DNA of 64,000 nt from Gordonia westfalica (GCF_900105725.1 NZ_FNLM01000034.1:4154001-4218000); one strand, 5' to 3'; positions 47,330 through 56,245 are shown, counted from the first letter of the stretch. Numbers and translations are program-made. Notes: generated by a model not told the origin, from the letters alone.

Positions 47330-47899
47330 TCAGCTCGGGACCCGGCTGTGGGCGAACTCGGCGACGATCGCCGCGTTGAACGCCGGGAGGTCGTCGGGCT
47401 TGCGGCTGGTGATCAGCACGTTGTCGCCGCCCCGGCAGGTGACAACCTCTTCGTCGACCCAGTTGCCGCCGGCGTTGATGACGTCGGTCTTGACGCTGGG
47501 GAACGAGGTCAGCGTGCGGCCGCGCACGACGTCGGCCTCGATGAGCGTCCACGGCGCGTGACAGATCGCGGCGACGGGTTTGCCCGCCTCGAAGAAGCCG
47601 CGCACGAAGCGCACGGCCGGGGCCGACGCGCGCAGGAAGTCGGGGTTGGCGACGCCGCCGGGAAGCACGAGGGCGTCGAAGTCGGCGATGCGGGCGTCCT
47701 CGAGCGTCATGTCGACCGGGAAGGTGTCGGCCTTGTCGAGATGGTCGAAGGCCTGCACGGTGCCGGATTCGGTGGACACCAGGACGGGTTTGCCGCCGCA
47801 AGCCTCGATCGACTTCCAGGGTTCGGTGAGTTCGACCTGTTCGGCGCCCTCGGTGGCGACCAGGAAAGCGACGGTGACGTTGTTGAGTTCTTCGGCCAT
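47330..47899 (-). CDS. DJ-1/PfpI family protein (type 1 glutamine-amidotransferase-like)
   Basis: DJ-1/PfpI protein of 189 residues. The nucleophile elbow AAICHAPW places Cys113-His114 at the family position. The conserved early Glu is in VATEGAEQVEL, and LVLPGGVANPDFLR is the oxyanion strand. Members act as stress-related hydrolases, deglycase/glyoxalase-like enzymes or chaperones. ATG 47899 has a strong GGAGGAG RBS; the open frame upstream has none. Confidence 0.88.
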   Translation of the reverse strand: MAEELNNVTVAFLVATEGAEQVELTEPWKSIEACGGKPVLVSTESGTVQAFDHLDKADTFPVDMTLEDARIADFDALVLPGGVANPDFLRASAPAVRFVRGFFEAGKPVAAICHAPWTLIEADVVRGRTLTSFPSVKTDVINAGGNWVDEEVVTCRGGDNVLITSRKPDDLPAFNAAIVAEFAHSRVPS

Positions 47900-48128
47900 G
47901 GTGTCTCCTCCTCGTACGCACGGGCGGTCAGGGATGTGGCAGCGCCGGTGCGGGCTGATCGGTCCGACCGCGTCTTGATCGCCGGCACCCGGCCGGAGCC
48001 GTGATGCCTCGATCCGGACATACCCACCCGCGCTCGGCCCCAACCATGTCGCGTGCCGAGGCCCCGTGTTGAATGGCCTGCGATCGCGCGCTCGCGGGGT
48101 GCGGATGATGTTCGAGGGGAGAGCTGTC

Positions 48129-49241
48129 ATGGGTGGTCTCGACGGCGTCGCGACGCTGGTTCACCTCGCACGGGGTGGGGAGATCGGGGAGTCGCACGAA
48201 ACCCCGCACACCGTGATCGTGGACGAGCCGCATCGGCAGGTGCGGCGGTATGGCACGGCCGGGCAGCTGACGTCGTCCCGCGAGGCGTCGACGCGGCCGG
48301 TGCTGCTCGTCCCGCCGCTGGCGGTGTCGACGGACTGCTACGACCTCGCCCCGGGCCTGAGTGTGGTGGAGTACCTCCTGTCGACCGGTCGGGTGCCCTA
48401 CGTCGTCGACTTCGGGGACATGACCCGCGACGATCGACATCTGGGCTTCGCAGATTTCTTCGCCGACATCGTGCCCGGCGCGATCGCCGCGACCCTCACG
48501 GACTTCGATGCCCGGCAGTCGACCGGCGAGGGGATCGACCTGCTCAGCTGGAGTCTCGGCGGCACGATCTCGTTCCTCACCGTGGCCGCCGACCCGGGCC
48601 TGCCGGTGCGGTCGATCACGGCGGTCGGAACCCCGCTCGACTACGACCGGGTCCGGCCGTATCCGCTGGTGAAGACGCTGATGCGCCCAATCGGTGCCAA
48701 GCCGGTATCGCTCGCACTCCGGACCCTGGGCGGCATCCCGGCGCCGCTCGTGCGGACCGCCTACCGGGCGACGGCCTGGCAGCGGGAACTCAGGAAACCG
48801 GGGTACATCATCCGCAACGCCGACGACACCGAGGCGTTGACCAGGATGAAGGCCATCGACCGCTTCCAGGAGACGATGCCCGGCTATCCGGGCAAGGCGT
48901 CGGAGCAGATGTGGGAGAACTTCATCATGCGGGGCGAGCTGGCCCGCGGCGTCCTGACCTTCGACGACGTCACCGTCGACCTGTCGAAGGTTGCGGTACC
49001 GGTGCAGCTGTTCGGCAGCCACCGCGACGCCATCGTCAGCTGGGCGGCGGCCCACCACGGCGTCGACCTGTTCACCGGGTCGCCGAGGGTCGAGTTCACG
49101 ACAGTGGAGACCAGCCACCTCGGGCTCATCGCCGGGTCTGCGGCCGTCGAGCAGACCTGGCCGCGGATCGACGAGTTCCTGAGCAGCCTGGACGGGGACG
49201 AGTCGAAGATGAAGAAACCTTCATCTTCGACTCATCGATGA
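48129..49241 (+). CDS. Alpha/beta hydrolase, PhaC-like fold
   Basis: Protein of 370 residues in the alpha/beta-hydrolase superfamily, most like PHA-synthase-related mycobacterial hydrolases. RPVLLVPPLAVSTDCYDLAPGLSVVEYLL is the typical opening and YVVDFGDMTRDDRHL follows. The nucleophile Ser lies in LLSWSLGGTISFL, the acid region in VPVQLFGSHRDAIVSW and the His in VETSHLGLIAG. ATG 48129 is chosen for its GGGGAGAG RBS; GTG 48066 and ATG 48105 are alternatives. A PhaC-type active-site Cys is absent, so it is a hydrolase rather than a synthase. Its last codons form a perfect hairpin. Confidence 0.8.
   Translation: MGGLDGVATLVHLARGGEIGESHETPHTVIVDEPHRQVRRYGTAGQLTSSREASTRPVLLVPPLAVSTDCYDLAPGLSVVEYLLSTGRVPYVVDFGDMTRDDRHLGFADFFADIVPGAIAATLTDFDARQSTGEGIDLLSWSLGGTISFLTVAADPGLPVRSITAVGTPLDYDRVRPYPLVKTLMRPIGAKPVSLALRTLGGIPAPLVRTAYRATAWQRELRKPGYIIRNADDTEALTRMKAIDRFQETMPGYPGKASEQMWENFIMRGELARGVLTFDDVTVDLSKVAVPVQLFGSHRDAIVSWAAAHHGVDLFTGSPRVEFTTVETSHLGLIAGSAAVEQTWPRIDEFLSSLDGDESKMKKPSSSTHR
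49200..49233 (+). promoter_or_regulatory. Perfect 15-bp hairpin at hydrolase 3' end, before the two-component operon
   Basis: GAGTCGAAGATGAAG (49200-49214) and CTTCATCTTCGACTC (49219-49233) are exact complements around AAAC. An adjoining TCATCGATGA (49232-49241) is also a perfect palindrome. The hairpin encodes the last residues of the hydrolase and lies 37 bp upstream of the Asp-rich gene that opens the histidine-kinase operon. It could be a terminator without T tract or an operator for the response regulator. Confidence 0.75.
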
Positions 49242-49269
49242 CTCACCGGAGGCCGACATAGTCGGAGAC

Positions 49270-49668
49270 ATGAAGATCTCACGACTCCTCGCAACCCTCT
49301 CCCTCGGTGCGCTCGCGATCGCGGTGGTGGCCGCCAGTTTCCTGCTCACCCGATCGGCGGAGCCGAGCCTGGCCGGCGATCCGGTCTCGGTGAGTGTGGC
49401 CACCGAATCGGCTCCCCAGACGCAGGGCCCCGCACCGGCCCCACGCCCGAGCGGCGGCGATCTGCAGCCGCGCGCGGTGGCGCCCAACCTGGTCTCGGAC
49501 GACGACTGGTGTGACGACCGATTCGACGACGACGCCGCCGAGGACGCCTGCGAGGACCGGTTCGACGATGACGACGACCGCTTCGACGACGATCACGACG
49601 ATGACGATCACGACGACGATCACGACGACAACGATGATTGGGATGATGACGACCGTTTCGACGACTGA
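49270..49668 (+). CDS. Small exported Asp/His-rich protein
   Basis: Protein of 132 residues with an N-terminal signal or anchor (ISRLLATLSLGALAIAVVAASFLL), a Pro/Ala linker (residues about 45-68) and an extremely acidic C-terminal half. That half, residues 77-132, is dominated by Asp with interspersed His, Arg, Phe and Trp and contains two Cys (WCDDRF, DACEDRF). Such a tail suggests divalent cation binding outside the membrane. No known family was recognised. Its end overlaps the sensor kinase start by 23 bp in another frame, so it belongs to the two-component operon. It may sense or buffer the signal. Confidence 0.72.
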   Translation: MKISRLLATLSLGALAIAVVAASFLLTRSAEPSLAGDPVSVSVATESAPQTQGPAPAPRPSGGDLQPRAVAPNLVSDDDWCDDRFDDDAAEDACEDRFDDDDDRFDDDHDDDDHDDDHDDNDDWDDDDRFDD

Positions 49669-51229
49669 CGATCGCAATTCCCGGGACCTCGGTCCCGGAG
49701 AAGGTCGAACCGCCGCCGGGAGCACGAGGGCGCGAAAGCGTCCGGCGCTCCCGGCGCGCTGGCGTATCACCGCGTGGATCATGCTCACCACCTTCGGGTT
49801 GCTCGTGGTGGTCTTCGTCATCACCCGCAACCTGCTCCTCCACGATGTCGACAGCCGCGCCAATCACGATGTCGCACAGGAAGCCAGCGAGTTCCGCACC
49901 TTCGCCGACGAGGGCGTCGATCCGACCACCTCCGAACCCTTCACGTCGGTGTCACGGCTTCTCGAGGTCTTCCTGTCGCGACAATCGGCCGGTCAGGGTG
50001 AGGTGATGGCCGGCGTGGTGGGGAACTCCGAGATCCTCGAGCTCCCCGGCAACGCCTGGCCCGCCGCGGGGGAAGGCCGTCGTGTGCTCGGCGAGCTGCG
50101 GAGCGCACCCGGCCCGGCGGGAGTCCTGGCGACCGATCACGGGGAGATCAGGTGGGGAAAGGTGGAGGTGTCCTCGGATGCTCCGCCCGGTGCCGCTGCT
50201 GGTGCCGCTTCCGATGCCTCAGGGCCGGGGACCTTCATCGTCGGCATCTACACCGATCCGGGGCGCGAACTGGTGGATCGCACGATGCGCGTGCTCGCGC
50301 TCGTCGGCCTCGCCGGGATGGCCGTGACCACCGGGGCCGCCTACCTCGTGGCCGGACGCATCCTGGCCCCCGTCCGCAGCGTGCGGATGGTCGCCGAGGA
50401 GATCGGGGAGAACGACCTCACCGGACGCGTGCCGGTCGACGGCCACGACGACATCGCCGCTCTCGCCGAGACATTCAACGCGATGCTCGACCGTCTGGAG
50501 AACGCCTACACCACCCAGCGGCAGTTCGTCGACGACGCGGGTCACGAACTGCGCACCCCGATCACCGTCGTCCGTGGACATCTCGAGCTGCTCCCCGACG
50601 ACCCGACCGAGCGGCGGAAGACCCTCGACCTGGTCGACAGCGAGCTGGTCCGGATGAGTCGGATCGTGGCCGATCTGCTCATGCTGGCGAAATCCGAGCA
50701 GCCCGACTTCGTGGTGTCTCGCGAGGTCGACGCGGCCCAGCTGATGCTCGACATCGAGTCCAAGGTGCAGCCGCTCGGCGACCGCTTCTGGTTGCTGATG
50801 GAGGTCGCCGAAGGGCCGTGTCAGGTCGACCCCGAACGCATCACCCAGGCGATGCTGCAACTGGCGTCCAACGCCGTGCGCCACACCAAGGAGGGGACGG
50901 CGATCCGGCTCGGATCGAGGTTCGACGGTGCCGGACCGGGCCGTCGTCTGTCGATCTGGATCACCGACGAGGGTCCCGGGGTGTCACCCGAGGACGCGCC
51001 GCGCATCTTCGAACGCTTCCAGCGGGGTGCCGGGAGCAGGTCCGCCGAACACTCGTCCGGTGCCGGCCTCGGGCTGGCCATCGTCCGGGCGATCGCCGAG
51101 GCCCACGACGGCGTCGCGTGGGTTCGCAGCGTCCCGGGCCAGGGAGCGACCTTCGGGATCGAGGTCCCGGCACCAGAGCCGACCAGCGCACCACAGGCGT
51201 GGCCGCACGCGGAAGGAGAAACCCGATGA
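49646..51229 (+). CDS. Sensor histidine kinase
   Basis: Membrane sensor kinase of 527 residues. TM1 is about residues 38-60 (ITAWIMLTTFGLLVVVFVIT), followed by an extracytoplasmic sensor of about 145 residues. TM2 is VLALVGLAGMAVTTGAAYLVAG, and then comes a HAMP linker. The H-box is HELRTPITVVRGHLELL, the N-box MLQLASNAVRHT, G1 ITDEGPGVSPED and G2 SSGAGLGLAIVRAI. ATG 49646 (or the adjacent 49643) lies inside the end of the Asp-rich gene; longer upstream frames only re-read that gene. The stop overlaps the regulator ATG (ATGA). Confidence 0.92.
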   Translation: MTTVSTTDDRNSRDLGPGEGRTAAGSTRARKRPALPARWRITAWIMLTTFGLLVVVFVITRNLLLHDVDSRANHDVAQEASEFRTFADEGVDPTTSEPFTSVSRLLEVFLSRQSAGQGEVMAGVVGNSEILELPGNAWPAAGEGRRVLGELRSAPGPAGVLATDHGEIRWGKVEVSSDAPPGAAAGAASDASGPGTFIVGIYTDPGRELVDRTMRVLALVGLAGMAVTTGAAYLVAGRILAPVRSVRMVAEEIGENDLTGRVPVDGHDDIAALAETFNAMLDRLENAYTTQRQFVDDAGHELRTPITVVRGHLELLPDDPTERRKTLDLVDSELVRMSRIVADLLMLAKSEQPDFVVSREVDAAQLMLDIESKVQPLGDRFWLLMEVAEGPCQVDPERITQAMLQLASNAVRHTKEGTAIRLGSRFDGAGPGRRLSIWITDEGPGVSPEDAPRIFERFQRGAGSRSAEHSSGAGLGLAIVRAIAEAHDGVAWVRSVPGQGATFGIEVPAPEPTSAPQAWPHAEGETR

Positions 51230-51903
51230 GCCGAATCCTCATCGCCGAGGACGATATTCGGATCGCCGCGTTCGTCGGCAAGGGCTTGCGCGCGGCCGGT
51301 TACAGCACCGAACACGTGGCGGACGGCCGATCCGCCCTCGAGGCGGCCCGCAGCGGGGACTTCGACATGGTGGTCCTCGACATCGGGCTGCCCGCGATGG
51401 ACGGTTTCGACGTCCTGACGCACATGCGCGGCGAGGGGATCACGACACCGGTGATCGTGCTGACCGCGCGAGACAGCGTGACCGACACCGTGACCGGGCT
51501 CGAGGGCGGTGCCAACGACTACATGACCAAACCCTTCCAGTTCGCGGAGTTGCTCGCCCGGGTCCGCCTGCGTCTGGTCGACGACTCCGCCGTGGCGTCG
51601 GGTACCAACGAACAGGTCCTGTCGTTCGCGGATCTGCACCTGGATCTGAAGACACGGCGGGTCCACATCGGGGCCACGGTGGTCGACCTGACCGCGCGGG
51701 AGTTCGCCCTCCTCGAGGTCTTCCTCCGGCATCCCGGCCAGGTGTTGTCCCGGGAGCAGATCCTGGGACATGTCTGGGGGTATGACTTCGACCCGGCGTC
51801 GAACGTCGTCGACGTCTATGTGCGCTCGCTGCGGAACAAGATCGGCGCCGAGCGGCTGGAAACCGTGCGCGGCATGGGGTATCGACTCAGCGACGGTCGA
51901 TAG
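51226..51903 (+). CDS. OmpR/PhoB-family response regulator
   Basis: Response regulator of 225 residues. The receiver domain (1-120) has the acidic pair AEDD, phosphoacceptor Asp52 in VVLDIGLPAMDG and the conserved Lys in MTKPF. The C-terminal winged helix (about 130-225) includes LTAREFALLEVFLRHPGQVLSREQIL and NVVDVYVRSLRNKIG. A GGAAGGAG RBS lies upstream and the ATG overlaps the kinase stop. It probably regulates its own operon and possibly the upstream hydrolase via the TTCATC/GATGAA palindrome. Confidence 0.95.
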   Translation: MSRILIAEDDIRIAAFVGKGLRAAGYSTEHVADGRSALEAARSGDFDMVVLDIGLPAMDGFDVLTHMRGEGITTPVIVLTARDSVTDTVTGLEGGANDYMTKPFQFAELLARVRLRLVDDSAVASGTNEQVLSFADLHLDLKTRRVHIGATVVDLTAREFALLEVFLRHPGQVLSREQILGHVWGYDFDPASNVVDVYVRSLRNKIGAERLETVRGMGYRLSDGR

Positions 51904-51940
51904 GTCGGCGGGCGGCGGTGAAGTCGCGATCGGGCGTCGG

Positions 51941-53077
51941 TCAGGGGGCCACGTCGAGCCAGTCGGCGAAGCCGGACGGGTCGTGGCGGCCGAGCGCACC
52001 GTGCTCGAACAGACCCCACCCCGTGCGGGTCGTGCCGTCGCCTTCCCGGCAGACCGCCCGGCCCACGTGGTCGATGACGCCGAACGGGATTCGGCCGACG
52101 ACCTCCGGGCTGGTCATGTCGTAGGTTAGTCGCTCGGTGAAATTCTCCCCGCGCCACACTCCGTGGGTCCAGTCGCGGTCGCCGCCGTAGCCGCCGCCGA
52201 CGTGGATCGGGACGGGCAGCAGTGACTCCACCTCGAACGTCACTGCCGAGCCATCCGATCCGGTCGCGGAAATGGTTGCCCCGGTTGGTATCCGGGTTCC
52301 GGAGGCGTAGTGCACGGAGATCCGCGGCCATCCCAGTTGCTCGACGCGGCCGTCCTTCCACACGCGGGAGCAATCGTTGAGGGTACGGAATCCGCTGGGA
52401 TCCTCCTGGACGATCAGGACGAGCTGGAAATCGTCGAAGGACATCGGCACGTACAGCCACCACATGCCCTCGAAGGGCGGATCGGACGGTCGCCCTGCGG
52501 GTTCCGGCTCGCCGACGGGCCGGATGCCCCAGGACCGGTCGCGGGTGCCGATCCACGTGGACGGGTCGACCTCGATGTGTTCGTCGTCGACGGTGATGGA
52601 CCCGCGCCAGGTGCCCACCTGGGCGAAGCGCTGCGCGTCGAGCGTGACCTTCGCGCCCTGACGCATGATGTGGGGCTGCTCCAGAAGCGGGTCGAACAGG
52701 CCCTCCCAGTGCAGGTCGACGGCGATGCCCTCGGTCTCGGTGAGCGTGAGATGCAGTGTGCGCAGCGGCTCGTCGACGGCCAACCGGTACCCGCCGACAT
52801 GCTGGTCGAGACGATCCCCGTCGATGGCGTCGGACAGGTGCACCGCGGTCTGGGTGTCCGGGCCGTCGGGCTGCCGGCGCCGGATGAGGACGAAGGCGTC
52901 CTTGACCCCGAGGTTGGGGTAATAGCCGATTCCGGTGATCAGGAAGATCTTGCCGCTGCGGTCGTGGGCGTTGAGGTACGCGCGATCATAGAAGTTGCGG
53001 TCGGAGTTCGCCGGCCAGGAGATCGGTTGTGGCAGTTGATGAATCGGGAACTCGTCGAGCGGTCCGAGACCGGACAT
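51941..53077 (-). CDS. Conserved actinobacterial protein of unknown function
   Basis: Soluble protein of 378 residues with no signal peptide or membrane segment. Visible features are a WPANSDRNFYDRAYLNAHD opening, repeated beta-rich segments (LHLTLTETEGIAVDLHWEGLFD; GSITVDDEHIEVDPSTWIG), RDRSWGIRPVGE, and a Trp-rich middle (GMWWLYVPMSFDDFQL). The last stretch is GRAVCREGDGTTRTGWGLFEHGALG. The pattern suggests an AttH/lipocalin-like double beta barrel, which is a guess. Its ATG is 5 bp after the APH gene stop, with GGAGGA inside that gene, so the pair is an operon. Function is probably linked to the phosphotransferase. Confidence 0.72.
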   Translation of the reverse strand: MSGLGPLDEFPIHQLPQPISWPANSDRNFYDRAYLNAHDRSGKIFLITGIGYYPNLGVKDAFVLIRRRQPDGPDTQTAVHLSDAIDGDRLDQHVGGYRLAVDEPLRTLHLTLTETEGIAVDLHWEGLFDPLLEQPHIMRQGAKVTLDAQRFAQVGTWRGSITVDDEHIEVDPSTWIGTRDRSWGIRPVGEPEPAGRPSDPPFEGMWWLYVPMSFDDFQLVLIVQEDPSGFRTLNDCSRVWKDGRVEQLGWPRISVHYASGTRIPTGATISATGSDGSAVTFEVESLLPVPIHVGGGYGGDRDWTHGVWRGENFTERLTYDMTSPEVVGRIPFGVIDHVGRAVCREGDGTTRTGWGLFEHGALGRHDPSGFADWLDVAP

Positions 53078-53081
53078 GCGA

Positions 53082-54215
53082 TCAGTCCTCCTCGAGGAGA
53101 CGTTCGAGCAGCGGACGGTGGTAGAAGAGCGTGCCGTCGACGTCGTCGGGATGCTCGAGTTCGCCGAAGTGCACGCGTCGGGCACCGGTGCGCATGAACA
53201 CGCAGCACCACTGCACCGCGGCGTAGACGTAGAACCAGCGCAGGTCACCGAGCCGGGCCCCAGTCCTCTCCAGATAGGTTGCGCGGACGTCCTCCTCGCG
53301 CAGGAGGTCAGGCAGGCCGGGGAGTCCGGCCATCGTGGCGAGCTCCTGGAAGACGCTGTGCGCGAACATCACCCACGCGGCGTCGAGTTCGCGTGGTCCG
53401 ATTCGCGCCATCTCCCAGTCGAGTACGGCGGTCGGGGCGAAGTCGACGAACATCATGTTGCCCAGTCGGGAGTCGCCCCACGACAGCACGGGGTCGGCGG
53501 ATGCGGCGTCGTCGGGGAAGTTCGCGCTGAGCCACGTCAACGCGCGTTCGACGAGGGGGGAGCGGCCGATTCCCTCGACCGAGAGGTCGTACCAGTCGTG
53601 CAGCCACGCGAGCAGTCGCGACAGGACTGAATCCCCCGCGGGTAGGTCGTCGAGGAGGAAACCGAAGTGGTCGGCCGCGTCGGGGATGGCGTGGAGGTCG
53701 GCGATGACGTGGATCGCGGAGTCCTGGGCACGACGCCGATCGGCGGGGGCGGCATCGGCGAACCAGTTGTCGCCGAAGGTGTACGGCATGACGTCGGGAG
53801 GAACGTCGCCTTCCATCCGGTCCATGAGGAAGAACGGCGCACCGAGCAACGACCCCGTCGGCTCGAGGTGGTGGACCCGCGGCACCGGCACGTCGGTCAG
53901 TTCGGCGACCTTGCGCATGACCTCGAACTGATGGTCCATCCGGTATGTGCGAAACACCGGGATGTCGCCGGCGGAGGGCGCCATCCGCATCACCCAGTGT
54001 CTGGTGTCGGAGCCCGGCCAGGTCGCCGAGACCGGGATCGTCTCCGACGACATGCCGTTGGCGTCGCCACCCGCGGCCACCGTCACCTCCGGAGTGGTGT
54101 CGGGTGTGTCGGGTTGCTCGGCGAGCCAGGCGGCGAGGACGTCCGGGACCGAGGCGTTGTCCCGGCTGGAGCGTTGTAGGTGGTCGATGTGTTCGACGGT
54201 GGGATCAGTGGCCAC
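53082..54215 (-). CDS. APH-family phosphotransferase
   Basis: APH/ChoK-fold phosphotransferase of about 377 residues. The N-lobe contains MSSETIPVSATW and HWVMRMAP. The catalytic loop is SWGDSRLGNMMF (His replaced by Trp-Gly before the Asp, as in many mycobacterial members) and the metal motif VLDWEMARIGPRELDAAW. This branch occurs with acyl-CoA dehydrogenases and lipid enzymes, not antibiotic resistance. GTG 54215 has GGGGG upstream; GTG 54221 is the alternative. It is divergent from a TetR gene. Confidence 0.83.
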   Translation of the reverse strand: MATDPTVEHIDHLQRSSRDNASVPDVLAAWLAEQPDTPDTTPEVTVAAGGDANGMSSETIPVSATWPGSDTRHWVMRMAPSAGDIPVFRTYRMDHQFEVMRKVAELTDVPVPRVHHLEPTGSLLGAPFFLMDRMEGDVPPDVMPYTFGDNWFADAAPADRRRAQDSAIHVIADLHAIPDAADHFGFLLDDLPAGDSVLSRLLAWLHDWYDLSVEGIGRSPLVERALTWLSANFPDDAASADPVLSWGDSRLGNMMFVDFAPTAVLDWEMARIGPRELDAAWVMFAHSVFQELATMAGLPGLPDLLREEDVRATYLERTGARLGDLRWFYVYAAVQWCCVFMRTGARRVHFGELEHPDDVDGTLFYHRPLLERLLEED

Positions 54216-54320
54216 GGGCACCCCCAGAATTCGCTACGGTGAGTAGCGTAATGACAGCAGACCGGTCGCGGGGCTCGCAGGGACTTGGGGAAAGTCGCGA
54301 CTGCTACGAGAGTTGGTCGC

Positions 54321-54944
54321 ATGGGTGCCGGTGTTGACGGCGTCGGCGTCGATGGTGTCGGTGTCGAGCTCGCGGAGACCATCGCCGGGCGTCCCCGCGA
54401 CGCGCGGATCGACTCCGCGGTGCTCGACGCCGCGGCCGAACTCGTCGTCGAAGTGGGGTATCGCCGACTGACGATGGTCGCCGTCGCCGAGCGGGCGGGC
54501 ACCACCAAGACGGCCCTGTACCGGCGATGGTCGGGTAAGGCCGAACTCGTGCACGATGTGGTGTTCGCGCAGATGACGCGTCTGCCGCCGTCGAGCGGGG
54601 AGATGGAGACCGATCTGCGGACGATGGTGGACGCGGCTCGGGACCTGTTCGCCCGACCGGTGACCCGCGTCGCGCTGCCCGGCCTGATCGCCGACATGGC
54701 CGCCGATTCGGCCCTCGCCGGCCGCGTCCATGCCGGCTTCGCCGAGGTCTTCGGCGGATTGCGTGAGCGTCTGGTCGTCGCGGTGGAGCGGGGTGAGGTG
54801 CACCCCGACGTCGACCCGGACCGACTCATCGAGGTCGTCGGGGGAGCGGCGATGCTGCACGTATTGCTGCTCCGCGACCGGGAGTTCGACGACGCCTGGA
54901 CCGAGCGGTTGGTGGCCATCGTGCTTCACGGCGTGATGCGCTGA
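54321..54944 (+). CDS. TetR-family transcriptional regulator
   Basis: TetR protein of 207 residues. The helix-turn-helix is LDAAAELVVEVGYRRLTMVAVAERAGTTKTALYRRWSGK, with an alpha-helical C-terminal domain of the TetR_C_11 style. ATG 54321 is chosen; a TTG at 54285 would add 12 residues. The first residues form a small repeat (GVDGVGVDGVGV) from short GGTGTC direct repeats. It is divergent from the APH/unknown operon and is its probable repressor. Confidence 0.87.
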   Translation: MGAGVDGVGVDGVGVELAETIAGRPRDARIDSAVLDAAAELVVEVGYRRLTMVAVAERAGTTKTALYRRWSGKAELVHDVVFAQMTRLPPSSGEMETDLRTMVDAARDLFARPVTRVALPGLIADMAADSALAGRVHAGFAEVFGGLRERLVVAVERGEVHPDVDPDRLIEVVGGAAMLHVLLLRDREFDDAWTERLVAIVLHGVMR

Positions 54945-55000
54945 CGTCCCGGAACCCCTGACCTGCCGAATCGTCAACGACCACCACATACACTCGGTGA

Positions 55001-55441
55001 ATGGCTACCCCTGACTCCGCCGGCCCCCGCACCACGGACGAGATCGTCGAGAAGATCCTGTCCACCTACGACACCATCACCGTCGTGGGTGCCAGCGCCA
55101 ATACCGCCAAGCCCGCCAACGAGGTGCCTGCGCACATGAAGCACCTCGGGTGGCGGATCATCCCGGTGAACCCGACCGCCGACGAGATCGTCGGCGAGAA
55201 GGTGTACCGGTCCCTCGCGGACGTTCCCGAGCAGGTCGGCCTCGTCGACGTGTTCCGTCCGGGTCCGGAGTGCGCCGAGGTGGCGCGTGCCGCGGTCGAG
55301 GCCGGTGCGACGGCGCTGTGGCTGCAGCTCGGAATCCGTTCGGACGAGGCACGGAAGATCGCCGAGGACGCCGGACTGCTCTACGTCGAGGACCGCTGCC
55401 TGATCATCGAGCAGCGGCGCACGGGCATCGTGCCCGCATGA
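55001..55441 (+). CDS. CoA-binding domain protein (YccU-like)
   Basis: CoA-binding Rossmann-fold protein of 146 residues. TITVVGASANTAKPANEV is the nucleotide loop. HLGWRIIPVNPTADEIVGEKVYRSLADVP, VDVFRPGPECAEVARAAVEAG and ALWLQLGIRSDEARKIAEDAG are typical of the family, as is DRCLIIEQRR. Members bind CoA or NAD(H) and have no assigned reaction. It is followed 17 bp later by a membrane protein gene in the same direction. Confidence 0.88.
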   Translation: MATPDSAGPRTTDEIVEKILSTYDTITVVGASANTAKPANEVPAHMKHLGWRIIPVNPTADEIVGEKVYRSLADVPEQVGLVDVFRPGPECAEVARAAVEAGATALWLQLGIRSDEARKIAEDAGLLYVEDRCLIIEQRRTGIVPA

Positions 55442-55458
55442 CGAGGAGTGAGTGAACG

Positions 55459-56235
55459 GTGGAATTCCTCGATGATCTGACCCATCAACGACTTCCACTG
55501 TTCCTGCTGTTCGCCTCGTTCACGGTGACGTTTGTCGTGACGCGGGTGATCACGCGCCTGATCCGGGCCGGCAAGGGGCCGTTCAAGAACAACGTCTCCG
55601 GCGGTCTCCATGTCCACCACATGGTTCCGGGACTGGTCCTCCTGCTCGTCGGGGCGTTCGTCTCCGTCGGTGTGTACGGTGCCGAACCGGGTGCGTCGAT
55701 CAGTGCTGTCCTGGTCGGTATCGGCGCCTCGCTGGTGCTCGACGAGTTCGCCCTGATCCTCCGCCTCCAGGACGTGTACTGGTCACGCGAGGGCCAACTC
55801 TCGGTTCAGGTCGTCGCGTTGACGGTGGCCGCGCTGGGAATGGTCCTCCTCGGCTTCAACCCCTTCAACGCCGAGACCGACGTCGAGTTCGGGCCGGTGG
55901 CCTTCGCCCTGACCGCGCCGATCAACATCGCGTGTGCGATCTTCTGCGTGGTGAAGGGCAAGTATTCGACGGCGATCGTGGGTGTGTTCATCCCGATCTT
56001 CGCCTGGGTCGGTGCCATTCGCCTGGCACGACCGAGGTCCACCTGGGCCCGGCGCCGCTACTCACCGAAGAAACTGGAGAAGGCGACCGCGCGGGCGCGG
56101 CACTTCGACAAGCGTTGGGGGCGCCGGGGATTGAGTATCGGCGACTGGATCGCCGGGAAGCCGACCGACGATTCGGTGGACCCCGCGGTACCGGAGAAGC
56201 CGGCGGACGAGACCGGGGACGCGCTGGCGAGCTGA
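55459..56235 (+). CDS. Conserved integral membrane protein
   Basis: Membrane protein of 258 residues with about six hydrophobic helices. Notable features are the short His-rich loop GGLHVHHMVPGLVLLLVG and GIGASLVLDEFALILRLQDVYW with conserved Asp/Glu within or near membrane segments. These could form a metal site. The C-terminus is a cytoplasmic basic then acidic tail. It starts at GTG 55459 after a GAGGAG RBS. The His/Asp/Glu pattern recalls membrane-embedded metal enzymes, but no family function is known to me. Confidence 0.75.
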   Translation: MEFLDDLTHQRLPLFLLFASFTVTFVVTRVITRLIRAGKGPFKNNVSGGLHVHHMVPGLVLLLVGAFVSVGVYGAEPGASISAVLVGIGASLVLDEFALILRLQDVYWSREGQLSVQVVALTVAALGMVLLGFNPFNAETDVEFGPVAFALTAPINIACAIFCVVKGKYSTAIVGVFIPIFAWVGAIRLARPRSTWARRRYSPKKLEKATARARHFDKRWGRRGLSIGDWIAGKPTDDSVDPAVPEKPADETGDALAS

Positions 56236-56245
56236 GGTCGCGCGC

